Part shown: positions 9,917-21,999 of the stretch, piece after piece
How the letters are laid out: every line of letters starts with the position of its first letter
Position numbering within the stretch: the stretch's first letter is position 1
From: Trichaptum fuscoviolaceum
Taxonomy: Eukaryota; Basidiomycota; Agaricomycetes; Hymenochaetales; Trichaptaceae
Length of the DNA: 64,000 bases
Direction: 5' to 3'
Assembly (NCBI GenBank): GCA_910574455.1
Contig: CAJSYZ010000003.1
Coordinates: 1,984,001-2,048,000, forward strand
Made by a program: the position numbers and the translations under genes
Notes under the pieces: generated by a model
The model's input: the letters and a program-made list of their open reading frames with translations, nothing else
Databases searched by the model: none
What the model was told of the DNA's origin: nothing

Positions 9917-12900
9917 ATGACACCCATCACTACCACAATTCTTATATCCAATCTCCATTGTAGCAGGTGAGTATATTCTCTTATCATCCGAGTAAAATTT
10001 TAAGCGTGCCACTCACTTGTCAATAGTTGTGTCAACACCATACGAGAGACGCTCGCGTCTCTCAATCCAGTACCCATCGCAGTGCACACCTCTATCGTCT
10101 CGCAATCTGTCACAGTCGAACACACGCCAGAGCTCGGCGTTGGCGCCATCAAACAAGCCCTCGACGAGGCGGGCTTTGACCTTGTAACAACTCCACAGTT
10201 TGAAAGCCTCCGTATCCACCGTCCAAGCACCCACTTCACCGATTGGGTCAAACGCAAGCGCGAGAAGCACGCAGAGCAATGCTTGCTATGCAAACAAGAG
10301 ACGACGCCGGAGGCCCGCGCGGGGAATTCCGATATGCTCGCTAGCCACGCCGACCCCTTTGTCAAGGTCCCTTCGCGTGTTGATACACTGAACTTAGACG
10401 CGAGCGTCGCTCCTACGGAGAATGAGGGTCCAGGACGCAATACTCACAGGGACAGCGGCCCATATAACGCCACATTTGCTGTAGGTGGAATGACCTGCGC
10501 CTCCTGTACCGCAAACGTCACCGAATTAACAAGCAGCATACCCGGAGTGTCGAATGTAGTTATCAACCTCCTTGGGAAATCCGCATCGGCAACACTGAAG
10601 GAGAGAGGCTTAGTGGATTCTTTTATCGAAATCGTAGAGGACGGAGGATATGACTGCGACCTTATTAGCATCGAGCCAGTCAAGATGCAGACGACACCGA
10701 AGGACCGTTCCGAACTCGAAGGGCTGTTCGCTGCCACATTCTCAATCGGTGGAATGACTTGTGCATCCTGCGTTGCGAATGTGTCCAACTCGATGTCGGA
10801 ACTACATGGTGTTTCTGATGTTGCTGTCAATCTCGTCGGAAAATTCGCTACTGCCATTCTGGAAAGCAGAGACCTCGTCAAGTCGGTGATTGACGCTGTA
10901 GAGGATAGTGGTTATGATGCAGAGCTGGTGTCTATCGACTCGAAAGAAAAACATGAAGAGGTCGCCGGACCTCGGACTGTTTCGTTGCGCGTCGATGGGA
11001 TGTTTTGTCGGTAAGTTTTTTTGTAAATGCGAACGACAATGAATTATTGACGACTTCTATAAGTCATTGCCCAGAAAAGGTCACGAAGGCTCTTGAATCC
11101 TTCGGCAATAAGATTACTATAGAGGTTCCTCTCAAAACATTCAACGACCCACAGCCAATTTTGCGCCTCACCTACACGCCCTCATTACCTTCCTTCACAC
11201 TTCGTCACATTATCTCCGCTATTGCAGCTGCCAAATCTCCGCCCTTCCAAGTCAGTATTGCCCAACCTTTGTCACTCGAAGAACGTGCAAAAATTATGCA
11301 TGCACGAGAGCAGCGAGCTTTGCTCCTCCGTCTTATCTCAGCTATAATCGTTGCTATCCCTACATTTATCATCGGCATCGTTTACATGACACTCATCCCA
11401 AGCCATAACGAGACTCGAATGTTTTTCATGCGTCCCATGTGGACCGGAAACGCCAGTCGCGCGCAGTGGGCTATGTTCTTCCTCGCTACACCCGTGATGT
11501 TCTACAGCGCGGGTCAATTCCATAAGCGAAGCTTAAAGGAACTTCTTCATCTCTGGAAGAGAGGGAGTAAGACACCGATATGGCGTCGCTTCGTTCGATT
11601 CGGAAGCATGAACCTTCTGGTCTCCATGGGTGTTTCGATTGCATACTTTGCCTCCATAGCTCTTCTTGCTTTAGCATCTTCTCAATCTCCGTCTCCCACC
11701 AGCGAAGGCGACAGCACCACTTACTTTGACTCTGTTGTGTTTCTTACGATGTTCCTTCTTGCTGGTCGTTTTCTAGAAGCATATAGCAAGGGCCGAACAT
11801 CGGATGCCATCACCGCTCTGGGCAAACTTCGTCCGTCAGAAGCTCTCCTCTTAGTACCGGTCGATCAAGTACAAACACAAGCTACGTTTTCCGCGGACTC
11901 GGACGCTGATTTGGAGAAGGGGGAAGCGGCGGATGACGGTTCTCTTCTTGGCGAGAAGCCCGGGATGCGCATTCAGAAGGTCAATGTCGACGTTCTTGAG
12001 ATCGGGGACGTGGTCCGAGTTCCTCTGGGCTCGACACCACCAGCGGACGGTGTTGTCGTCTCGCCTGGGGGCAGTCAATTCGACGAAAGTTCTCTTACCG
12101 GTGAGAGTAGGCCAATCAAGAAAAATGCGGGTGACTCCGTATTCGTCGGCACTATCAACCGGGGAAGGGTCGTCGAAGTGAAGGTGACAAAGTTAGGCGG
12201 CGAGACAATGTAAGTGCACTTTCATTAACTGCAGTCATAAATCATATAAATATAATTTATCATGTCACCTACAGGCTCGACCAGATCGTCAAAGTCGTAC
12301 GTGAAGGCCAAGCTCGGAGAGCACCCATCGAGCGATTAGTGGATGTCCTGACCGGATATTTCGTTCCCGTCATAACTCTGCTTGCGATTCTCACTTGGGT
12401 CATCTGGCTTGCTCTCGGTCTCAGTGGAATCCTGCCACAGTCATACCTTGACATACCCATTGGTGGCTGGCGTGAGCATTCCATAGTGATGTCTGCCATT
12501 CACTGTGTACTGATATGCTTGCTTCTCTTTCCCAGCTGTTTGGGCGCTTGAATTCGCTATAGCTGTCTTCGTCGTGGCCTGTCCATGTGGCATCGGCCTG
12601 GCGGCCCCAACTGCACTTCTCGTCGGATCCGGATTAGCGGCGAAGTATGGCATTCTCGTCCGTGGCGGCGGTGAAGCTTTCCAGGAAGCTGCACAACTCG
12701 ACATTGTTGTCTTCGATAAGACGGGAACACTGACAGAAGGCGGTGAACCTCGCGTCTCTGATGCGGAAGAGTGCATTGAAAGCACGCATTGGAGTCGTGC
12801 AGATGTTCTAAGCGTTGTCCATGAGCTGGAGAACGCAAGTTCTCATCCGCTCGCCGTAGCAATTCGAAAGTATTGCGAGCGTCAAGACGACGTCAAGCTA

Positions 12901-13992
12901 TCGGCTACCTCGATCTCCATTGATGAGACTGCAGGGCGAGGATTGAAGGGTAGCTTCTCATCCCCGAAGTGCACTGCTGTTATCGGCAACGAAAAGTGGA
13001 TCGAAGAGCATGGTGCTTCTGTCACCGCTGCCCAGGAGCGTCTTCTCGAGCAATGGAAATCGGAAGGCAAGAGTGTCATCCTCGCGGCCCTGTCGAGCGA
13101 CAAAGCCGGATACTTCACTGTCGTATCCATGTTTGCAGCAGCAGATACACTACGGCCCGAAGCGCGAGGCGTCGTCCAGGCGCTGCAAAAGCAAGGTCTG
13201 GGGACATGGATGATTTCTGGTGACAATCCCATCACAGCAATGGCTGTGGCGAAGATGGCTGGTATTCCGGAGACAAACGTCATTGCCGGTGTACTCCCGC
13301 ACCAGAAGGCTGAGAAAATCGAGTGGCTTCAGCAAGTTGGAACCAAACGCGAGCCACCGAAGTGGAAGCAACTTCTCGGGTTTAAGCCGCTGAACGAACG
13401 CTGTATCGTTGCAATGGTCGGAGACGGTATCAATGATGCACCTGTAAGCCTTTGAATGATGTTTGTTGAAAGGAATGGTCTAATGTTTACCGCTCAGGCC
13501 TTGACCACGGCAGATGTTGGAATCGCGATTGGGTCTGGTAGCGATGTCGCGATTTCTAGCGCTTCGTTCATCCTCGTAAAGTCAAACCTGCGTAGCATCC
13601 TCACTTTAACAGACCTATCTCGGAGGGTTTTCAATCGCGTCAAATTCAACTTCGTGAGTATGAAGTATTCGCATGCTAGTTACTCTGCTAATCATGATAC
13701 TCCCTTGTTCTTCAGTTTTGGGCGCTTGTATACAACATCTGTGCGTTGCCCATTGCAGCTGGTGCGATCTACCCTGCCAGACATGCGCGGCTTGATCCTG
13801 TTTGGGCGTCTCTCGCAATGGCACTATCGTGAGTCTGGAATCATAGTATCGAAGCGAATCAGTAATTGATGATGTTCGAACAGTTCTGTTACTGTCGTAG
13901 CGAGTTCACTCATGCTCAGGCTGTACCGCGAGCCCAAGATCCAGCTACCGCAAGATCAGAGAAAGGCAACAAACGAAAACGAAACGCACTGA
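9917..13992 (+). CDS. CCC2: Copper-transporting P1B-type ATPase (Ccc2/ATP7 family)
   Basis: Eight exons: 9917-9966, 10027-11010, 11064-12209, 12275-12471, 12536-13443, 13498-13653, 13716-13828, 13884-13992. They sum to 3663 nt (1220 residues) with all phases closing. In fungi this Cu+ pump loads copper into secretory multicopper oxidases such as laccases and ferroxidases. There are four heavy-metal-associated domains: CSSC at residues 15-18, two MTCASC motifs near 172 and 260, and a variant CRHC near 345. They are followed by membrane helices, the TGES motif (near 690), the CPC copper-binding helix motif (808-810), the phosphorylated Asp in DKTGTLT (D853), the nucleotide-binding SSHPLA motif and GDGINDAP (about 1088-1095). 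All catalytic motifs are present. The first intron splits the first CxxC domain. Confidence 0.95.
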
Positions 13993-14682
13993 TGAAAAGA
14001 ATGACCTGCGCAGTTGATGTCGATGAATCCGATCATCATGCCCACCTAACGTTTTAATTAATTCTTAATGAGCTACGATGACTTTCAATGTGCTTATGAC
14101 CTGATGTAGAAGTACGCTACTCACTTATACTGTACGCTCAGTTGAAGTTCCATGTAATATAAATGTATAGCGAACTGGTGTAATACTCACTGGAGTGATG
14201 TAGGCAGGATGGTGCCAGTGAGTCTGCATTGTGCAAAACACTGGTGAGAAGAGTAAAGGAAGCAGACCAAAACAGGAAAACGCATATAACCGGTGATCAA
14301 TCTCTTGGCAATCGCACTTTCGATGACTGCCAGTGTTGAACGGGATTGATGATGCTTTAGTCGGTGTGCAGAGGTTTCAGGACATATCAATGATGAAGTA
14401 CGGTGGTTACGTTGGATCTGATTGACCTCGGGCGCATGCTCGGTAGTAAGGCACATTGGCAGATGCCACACCGTCATCAACAAACGCACACACTGAAACA
14501 TCTACACCATGTATTATCATCAATAGCAAAAGAGTGGAGGGGAAGGTGTCTGTCCCATTACAATAATCTACCTATACTTTGTCAAGGAGGAAAGCAAGTC
14601 CATAGGTAGATATGTATGTCCGTGGATAGAATATCATATCAAAAGAAACCCAAGAGATGAAGTTGTGAGAATAGGTCTACGC

Positions 14683-15594
14683 TTAAGCGAGGACGGCCCC
14701 GAGAAGAAGCATGGCACCGAGGAGGCCAAACTCGACGTGGCGAGAGGCAGCTGCATTTGCGTTCGTCGTGGCAGAGGGGTTTAAGCTCGTGTCCGTAGAA
14801 CTATAGTGGTAAAACCATCAATTCTGCATCCGAAAACAAAATCCGCAAAGAAATAGAAGCTTACCTTCCATCTGCAGGAACCGACACGGTCCCCGAGGTG
14901 AGAACTGCAGTTGTGCCTTGTGTAACTGAAACAGTCGAGGCCGTGCCCGTAGCAGCTGCAGACGTGGTGGAACCCGACGCACCCGCCGTCACGGTCGAGC
15001 CGCTCGCGCTCGAACCAGTGCCTGCCGCGATGACAAAGTTGTCTGACTGAGCAAGAATGGTGTCGACCTCATTCGCGGATTTGACGAGGTTGATGCGGAA
15101 ACCGCTGCCTGTAGGGAACCCGCCACTAGGTGCGGCAACCGCGAGCGAAGACTGAGTGGTGGCATCGACGAAGTTCACGAGAACTTGGTTGTTTTGCGGA
15201 AGAACCGTACGGTCCTGTCAAGAGAATGCAAATATGTCAGCTGCATTATTTCACGACAACAAGAACTAATTTTTGAAAGAGAAGACATCCAAAGCACACT
15301 GAAAGCATGGAAGCGCGGTTTTGCGGGCATGGCTAGACATCTCAGTAATACACATCGCCTGGTGGCACTTGCCGCAGTATCCCTTTGCCCAACGAATGAA
15401 TAGGAAGACAAACTCACGAGGTTGGTAAGCACGACGGTAAAGTTCGTCGAGTCCGTGCTGACACGGCTCCAAGCCAAAGTGTTCGTGCCCGTCGACGTCC
15501 ATCCAGAGTTCTGGCTGGGCTGGGTCACCTGGAACGCAGATGCACAGAGCGCAAGAGCGAGGGTCGAGAGGGTCGTAGCAGTAAAAGAGCGCAT
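14683..15594 (-). CDS. Kre9/Knh1-like GPI-anchored cell-wall protein
   Basis: Three exons on the minus strand (15418-15594, 14865-15214, 14683-14800) give 214 residues, 645 nt, in frame throughout. Residues 1-20 are a signal peptide (hydrophobic, ending ASA-FQ). The next about 90 residues have the Kre9/Knh1-type beta-sandwich pattern: VTQPSQNSGW, NTLAWSRVSTD, NFTVVLTN, and later FRINLVKSANEVDTILAQSDNF. A Ser/Thr/Ala/Gly-rich stretch follows, and the protein ends in a short hydrophobic tail typical of a GPI attachment signal. Such proteins are common surface proteins of agaricomycetes; the yeast relatives help build beta-1,6-glucan. The first intron (15215-15417) is 203 bp, long for this genome. 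Confidence 0.88.
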
Positions 15595-17528
15595 TGTTGC
15601 ACGAGTTTTTTACACAGTAAAATGTCCGTGAGGAGATCTGAGTGTCGTGGAGGCAAAGCGAGTGCGAGGCGAACGAAAAGCTGGTGCTATGGGGTGTCAA
15701 AGTCCGCGAGTCTTATATGTGTACGCCGCAAGGTGCAAGCTAGCTGTCGTCTAAGATTAAAGGAGAAAGGTGGCGAAGATGTAAGAAAAACGAAGGAAAT
15801 GAGCGTAGTCTGTATGATTAGAAGAAGGGGTTAAAAAGAAAGAAGTGAAGGTTATATGGACAAGCTGAGACGCGCTGTGGCTGTGAGAGTATACTGCATG
15901 CTCCTTTCCACAAACGTCCATCACTCACGCATCGGCATCAAGCCCGTCAATGCCTTCCGACCATCTGTCGCGCTCAAATGACACTGGATAGTATCTCACA
16001 GACAGATTTATCCATTTTCAAAACGAACATTGACAATACCAATGCAGTCTGGTAATGATATGTTATATTTTTCTAATGATTTTAACACTGGGCTCTGGCC
16101 TCAACACTGGCATCGAGTCGGCGAACAGTCGCCACCCAGTGAAAAGGTACCATATAAAACATATATAACATGCACAGCCATAGTACAAGTCTAGAGCTGG
16201 GCCGATTTGCTTCCGAATCGTCACGATCATCACCCCAAAACAAGTTGTCGGTGACGGTGACCGCGCTCCGCCCAGATAGACTTTCTGAAAAAAACTTGGT
16301 ACTGGAGAGGTTTGCATCGAGGTTGAATAGGCTAGCCGTCAGCAAGCTAAGCAGCAAAGGCTCCCAAATTATGATCTGCATGTAACGCCGGCTTGTGTAT
16401 GACTAGCAATGGAACAAATATGCCGCAGTCTGGAGCATCGGGAATGCAGAGTCTTTGAGTGAGGATGAGTTGTGCTGTCTGTTGAGGCTCAGTCAAAGCA
16501 TCCTGAACGAGGGGTTGTTTACAACTCTTGGAGATCTTCATGCGTGAAGAAATGTAAACGATCAACGGCTAAGCTTCATGATGAGGGACCTCACCGAAAG
16601 TTGGATTCCGACATGTACACCTCCATCCTGGCTCTGTCGTCCAGAGGACAAGACAAGCCTAACAACTCCTGCCCAGTGACGCCTGTATGCCTCATGAAAC
16701 CACCGAATGATACCACCGAAACAAACATTGGGTTGGCAAGATGACAAGGAACGAGGTGGTCGTCACCATAAAAAAAACACTGTGTACCCTGGGTTGTTCG
16801 CAGACGTGAGGGACAGGTGCAACTATACACCAAGCCATAAGGAATAGCACAGACGGATTTCTGATCCGTGGGCAGGTGTTTGGTTGGTTCGCTGCGAGTT
16901 TACAGCGTGAAGTGGGAGAACATAGAAAGCCGCGACTCGATGTTGTCGCCACGGTATGAAGAGCCTGAGGGGGGATAAGAACAGCCAGTATACGAAGGAG
17001 ACTACCTCTCCATGTAAGCTTGATGCCTCTATCGTCTCATTCATAGGTAGTGAATGGCCATAGCCGCTGAGATGTAAGACTCAAAGCAGTTGCCTGTCAT
17101 TGCGGTGCTAAAATCTTAAGTTTCAGGTATATGTGAGTACCTTCAAACATTCTTGAGGAATCCCATCCACTTACTGAGAGCCCAAATGTACTGTGGTGCA
17201 TAATGTTGCAGCCTTGAGTGCGCGAGCTGAACAAAATTCTTCGTTATCTAGCGTAGATTCTAGGCAGCTGGCCTAGGCAATACCACTACTTCTAGTCACT
17301 GTGGCACTGCAATCGTTATCAATGTCGGCATCTTGAGCTGGACTCCATCTATCCGAAACAAATGTGAGGCTGAAATATATGCCAGATATCGTCGTCCGAG
17401 ATAAAGCACTCAACTCCGAGTCCGGCTACGCGGTCACTACCGAAGGCACGCCTGCTGCGAACGAGATAAGATAGCCAGGCCATGCATGCACGCCAAAGGT
17501 CCCGCATCCTACTAAACTCTCGTCCATC
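15595..17528. other. Intergenic, no gene recognised
   Basis: About 1.9 kb between two divergently oriented genes. Open frames on both strands at 16060-17044 are short, overlap each other and have no recognisable motif. No tandem repeat or RNA gene was seen. The promoters of the Kre9/Knh1-like gene and of the dioxygenase gene presumably lie at the two ends. Confidence 0.5.
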
Positions 17529-19112
17529 ATGAGCTCCGTGGCAGCAAGATCACTTGCAAATATCCTGAAAGCTCAGAGGAGAACATGTCTGGGGAAGTTT
17601 GCCTTTGCCTGGCATGGATACGCAACTCTAGCGCAGGTATGTTTGTGTATGTTACGAACGAAAGCCATGTCCTCATACGTTTGATGGGCTTTGTAGGGTG
17701 TTCCCTCTGATACCACCTTTCGGATACCCGTGGTGGACTTTAGTAAATACCAGAAGGCGGCTTCACGGCTGGAGAAGCAGGAGACAGCGGACGAGATCGT
17801 GCGTGCATTCAAGGAGGTTGGTTTCGTGTATCTGTCGGGGCATGGCATCCCAGATAGTACTGTCAAGAATGCGTTCGCAAAGGTATGCTGCAAATGCCTT
17901 TCAGTTCGACCTATTGCTGAATTCATGTTCATCAGAGCGCAGACTTCTTCAACATGCCCTTCGAAACGAAGGTAACGTCAGGCTACTCTCACTTATGTTG
18001 TCCATCTTATTGACTCCGTCTCTCGAACATCAGTCAAAATTGGCTTGGGACGACCCACGCTCAAATCGAGGATTCGTACAGAAAGGTCGCGAACGCGTAA
18101 CACAATCAAAAGACGCCAACGAGATAGCGAAACTTCGCGAAAAGGCACCGGACTTCAAAGAAACTATGGAGATCGGCCGGGATTGGGACACGGTTTGGCA
18201 GAATAAATGGCCAGCAGAGAGCGACTGTCCAGGATTTAAGGACTCTATGCTCAAGTTCTTCCAGGTACGCTACACGTAGTCAATGCTGTGTTCGCCAGGT
18301 CTAATGTGAACCGCGTCAACGCACAGACATGCCACGAATTGCACGTATCCGTGATGCGTTCCATTGCTCTTGGTCTAGGAATCGAGGAGTCCTACTTTGA
18401 TGACAAGATCCAAGAGCAGTACCATAATCTTCGGCTTCTTTCGTACCCTTCTATCACGTCTGATATCATACGCAAAGACGGTCAATCCAGAGCGGGAGCA
18501 CATTCAGGTCAGTTCAACTCAACTTGCTTCCGATTTTTTTTCACTGACTCCTTTACAGACTATGGAACACTCACACTGCTATTCCAAGATCATGTATGGG
18601 CTCCTTACCCCTTTTTACATTTTTCCAAAGCTGATACAAAAAAAAATGATACACAGGTTGGCGGTCTGGAAGTCCAGAACCCCCATACTTTGCAATTCCA
18701 GCCTGCTCGTCCTATAGTAAGAACACAAGGTTACTTACGTTGACCTCCTTTAACATGCATGAATGTCCCACAGCCTGGTACGATTGTCGTCAATGTGGGT
18801 GATCTATTGAGCCGCTGGTCCAACGACATCCTGCGCTCGACGCTTCACCGCGTTGTCGCGCCTCCGGCGAAACAGATCAGCGAAACCGAAGAGGTCATCC
18901 CCGCGCGGCAATCCATCGCTTTCTTCTGCAACCCGAACGGAGGGGCGCTGATTGACTGCATTCCGAACTGCTATGGACCTGGCAAGGAGAAGAAATACGG
19001 ACCGGTGACGACGGAGCAGTATATTGTTCAAAGGTACGATAACTTGTGAAGGCTAAAGTGAACAGGTTTGTTGACTTCTGTTCCTTCTAGGCTAAAGGAT
19101 ACGTATGTGTAA
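17529..19112 (+). CDS. 2-oxoglutarate/Fe(II)-dependent dioxygenase (IPNS-like family)
   Basis: Nine exons: 17529-17636, 17697-17882, 17936-17971, 18034-18264, 18327-18507, 18559-18593, 18657-18716, 18774-19033, 19091-19112. Total 1119 nt, 372 residues, all phases consistent. The N-terminal DIOX_N region has IPVVDFS and the EVGFVYLSGHGI motif. The iron ligands are HxD, split by an intron (AHS then DYGTL), and the distal His in STLHRVV, followed by the 2-oxoglutarate-binding RxS (RQSIAFF). This is the plant/fungal isopenicillin-N-synthase-like superfamily; the substrate cannot be told. The first 36 residues are basic and Ala/Leu-rich and could target mitochondria. There is no biosynthetic cluster around it, so a role in secondary metabolism is not supported by context. 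Confidence 0.92.
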
Positions 19113-19393
19113 GGCGCGTTTTATGCGAAGGAGAGTACGACTTCAAGGATTCTGGATGGTTGTGTACGCAATGTATTTAAAGCAAAAGCAGGGGAGTGCC
19201 CATATCTATCGGCGTATCCTGACAAACTATTACAGCAGAACAGATAGTGTTACGATATATAAAGTAGTGCAGAAAGCAAAGCAATTCAATTACATGGTTG
19301 GGTTGTCATGAAGGATGCGAAAAAGAGCAATTAAAATGAAATCTGGCCGACGTCCGAATGTGATGAGGTGGTAAAACGGAAAGAAATAGACTA

Positions 19394-21269
19394 TTAGCTG
19401 GCCGTCTTCTTCCTAAACATCCCCAGACTATGTTGCCCACCACACTCCGCGGTAATTGCTTTCCAACTACCACCTTCTCTGCGGACAATCCTGGTGGGCG
19501 TCTTTGCCTCTGTGTCTTCGCCTACGCCCAATTCGCCTTGGTTGCCTTCACCCCACGCATACAGGGCACCGTCAGCTGTAACTGCGAGATTGTTGTGCGT
19601 TCCCGCAGAGATATGAATGACAGGATCGTCTTCATCTGGGAAAGGAACTAGTGTCGGTTCGAGGACAGCACCTTCGTGACCCTCCTCTTTTAAAGCAGGG
19701 TGCGAGTCGGGAAGACCGAGTTGCCCGCCGTTCGCGCGGCCACATGCAAAGACACGACCGTCGGTGGTGAGGAATAGTGTGTGGTGCTCGCCGCCAACGA
19801 TCCGCTTCACAGTTGCACCTCCGAGTTCCTCTTTGCTCAAGTTGGAAACCTTCTCGGGCTGCTGTACGATCGGATCCTCTTCGTCAACATAGCCGAGACC
19901 GATCTGTCCCATACTGTTTAGACCCCATCCCCAGACATCACCTTTTTCGTCGACGGCGAACGACGCGTAGTTGCCTGCACCGACAACCACCGCCTTGAGA
20001 GATCGCGGCTTTAGCGTAACTTTCTCTGGCGTTGTACCATGGATTTTCCGGCGCTCAAGGATTTTGCGACCTAGCTGGCCTTGCTCGCCTGCGCCCCAGG
20101 TGTATATGTTTCCGCTGGTAGTCAGTACGACAAGATGGTTGTTGCCTGCGGCTATGGAAGCCACCCTTTCTTTTTTGTCCGCTAGCTTGAGAATAGACGC
20201 AGGCAGAAATTGATATTTTGAGCCGTCGGAGAATCCGAGAGAACCTTCGTTCGCCTGTGGACCGTTAAGCAACAAGTATTGAGCAAAAGGTAGTAAGGCT
20301 TACTCGGAATGATCCCCACACACGGAGTTCTCCCTCGTTGCTGATCGCAGCGCATATACTATCACCCGTAGCAATCGAAACAGCGCGGAAACCCTCATCA
20401 ACAAGAGACTGGAGTGGGTAGGGAAAGGAGGTCAAGACATCAATGTTGATGAATGTTCCAGGCTCTTCAGGATTTGGCACGTCTTTTGTAACACGCCCAA
20501 GTGCAGCATCGTCGTTTACGCCACATGTCCAGATCTGAAGAAAGGAATGAGTCATGAAATTCAGAAGAAAATGAAATTATTTCCTTACAGTTCCCTTTTC
20601 GTCAATGAACATGGTGTGCAGGCCACCTGCCGCGATCGTCTCGATACCAGCATCCTCGTCACCAAACACACCCTCGTCCATCTTCTTCTCCAACCACGGA
20701 TTCTTCTTCGGTTTGTCGAACTCTCCAAGGTGATCTGGGCCCATACCAAACTGTCCGAAATTGCCCGCCCCCCATACGAAAAGCTGATTTGCTGGACGTG
20801 TATGTTCAGGAGGCGTAGGAGGTGTGAGGGTTATGGTCCTCGCTGTTTTTGCTGTCGGAGCCTTCGGTTTCGCCGCGTCCGTCGTAGATTTTTTGCGTCC
20901 GAGAGGCTTCGGCGCAGGTTTCTTCGCCTCGGCGGCCTCCCCATTGTCAGACTTGCTCTTCGTGCGTTTAATGGGTTTGTTCTCCACTTCCTCTTCGTCA
21001 TCAGGTACAGGCGAAAGTGGTCGCTTGCCGTTCATGTTGGCAACTTTTGAGGCCGGTGCTTTTCCATTTGCCTTCGAGGTCGGTGCCTTCCCGTTCGCTT
21101 TAGAGGCTGGCGCTTTCGATGCGGGCTTTGAAGCTGGAGCTTTGGATGCAGGCTTAGACGCAGGGGCCTTGGACGTCGGTTTCGAAGTAGCGACCTTCGC
21201 ATCAACGAGTTTATCGCCAACGGTGGATTCCGGTTTTCCTCGAGAGGATTTACGCGTAAGACCAGCCAT
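19394..21269 (-). CDS. RCC1: RCC1-repeat protein (Ran guanine-nucleotide exchange factor homologue)
   Basis: Three exons (20589-21269, 20304-20534, 19394-20254) give 590 residues in frame. An N-terminal tail (about residues 1-150) is Lys/Ala/Pro/Ser-rich with repeats of the type SKAPASKP and SKANGKAP, followed by clusters of basic residues suited to DNA or importin binding. From about residue 165 there are RCC1 propeller repeats: LFVWGAGNFGQFGMG, IWTCGVNDDAALGR, IYTWGAGEQGQLGR, VWGWGLNSMGQIGLG, VFACGRANGGQLGL, LYAWGEGNQGELGVG, and a closing GGQHSLGMF. RCC1 (yeast Prp20/Srm1, fission yeast Pim1) charges Ran with GTP on chromatin. A 20-kb transposon begins 135 bp upstream of the start codon, so the promoter may be displaced. 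Confidence 0.93.
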
Positions 21270-21404
21270 GGAGGTGGGATTCAGAGAGCAATGGTTTCCA
21301 GAGATGATGGGAAGAATGAAGCCAGTAGCCGAGTGCTCTGAGGGTTTATCAAGGCCACCGGTGGCCTAAGACGTGGTGGTAAGTACAAGAGAAACAAGAC
21401 ACGA

Positions 21405-21427
21405 CATCAGGGAAACTACTTTCTGCT
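21405..21427 (+). repeat. Left terminal inverted repeat of giant transposon
   Basis: 23 bp, identical to the reverse complement of 41440-41462. Internally adjacent sequence (21428-21800) is rich in short recurring words such as CTTAA, AGTGCTTCAG and CAGTGCT, which could be subterminal transposase-binding repeats; that role is inferred. Confidence 0.85.
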
Positions 21428-21999
21428 GAAAGTGACTTAAGCGTTACTTAAACGTCCTGAGTGACTTGAAGTCTGAATAAGGCAAACCGCACTTATTCAT
21501 GCATGTCCTCCCATTATTCAGGACCAGTTGGCTGAAATAAGGGCGAGTTGGCTGAATCAGTGCTCTAAGTGTTTCAGGCAATCTGTACCCCAGTGCTCCA
21601 GTGCTTCAGTGCTTCATCCTTTAATTACAGCAGGAGACAAGTGTTGTAAGACAAACTGCAGTGCTCAAGAGTTCAAGTGCATAAGAACGATCCAAGTATT
21701 TCATTGCATCAGAAGTAATATAAGACAACGGTAAGTAGCTATCAGTGCCTCAGCGTTCAAGTACATCAGTCATTTACACAAGACTAAGCATAGCAGTCAC
21801 TATCATGGAACCCGCCACGACACGATTCTGAACCACTGCCACGGGCAGTGGCAGGCCCATTTCGCTACCGTGCCTTCAATTCTGCATGTTCTTTGGCGTG
21901 CCAGTAGAAACGAAGGCTGCTCTGCGAGTCGATGGTAATAAGTTATTGAGCGCACGGACAGAGACGAAACGAAGAGGCTCACCAGTGAACGATTTGCCC

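Noticed and set aside
10000..10881. Minus-strand frames within the copper ATPase gene
   Set aside because: They overlap exons with unmistakable metal-binding motifs on the plus strand.
21391..21397. GAAACAA as a target-site duplication of the giant transposon
   Set aside because: Also present at 41466-41472, but spacing from the repeats is unequal (7 and 3 bp), so it may be chance; recorded only as a candidate.
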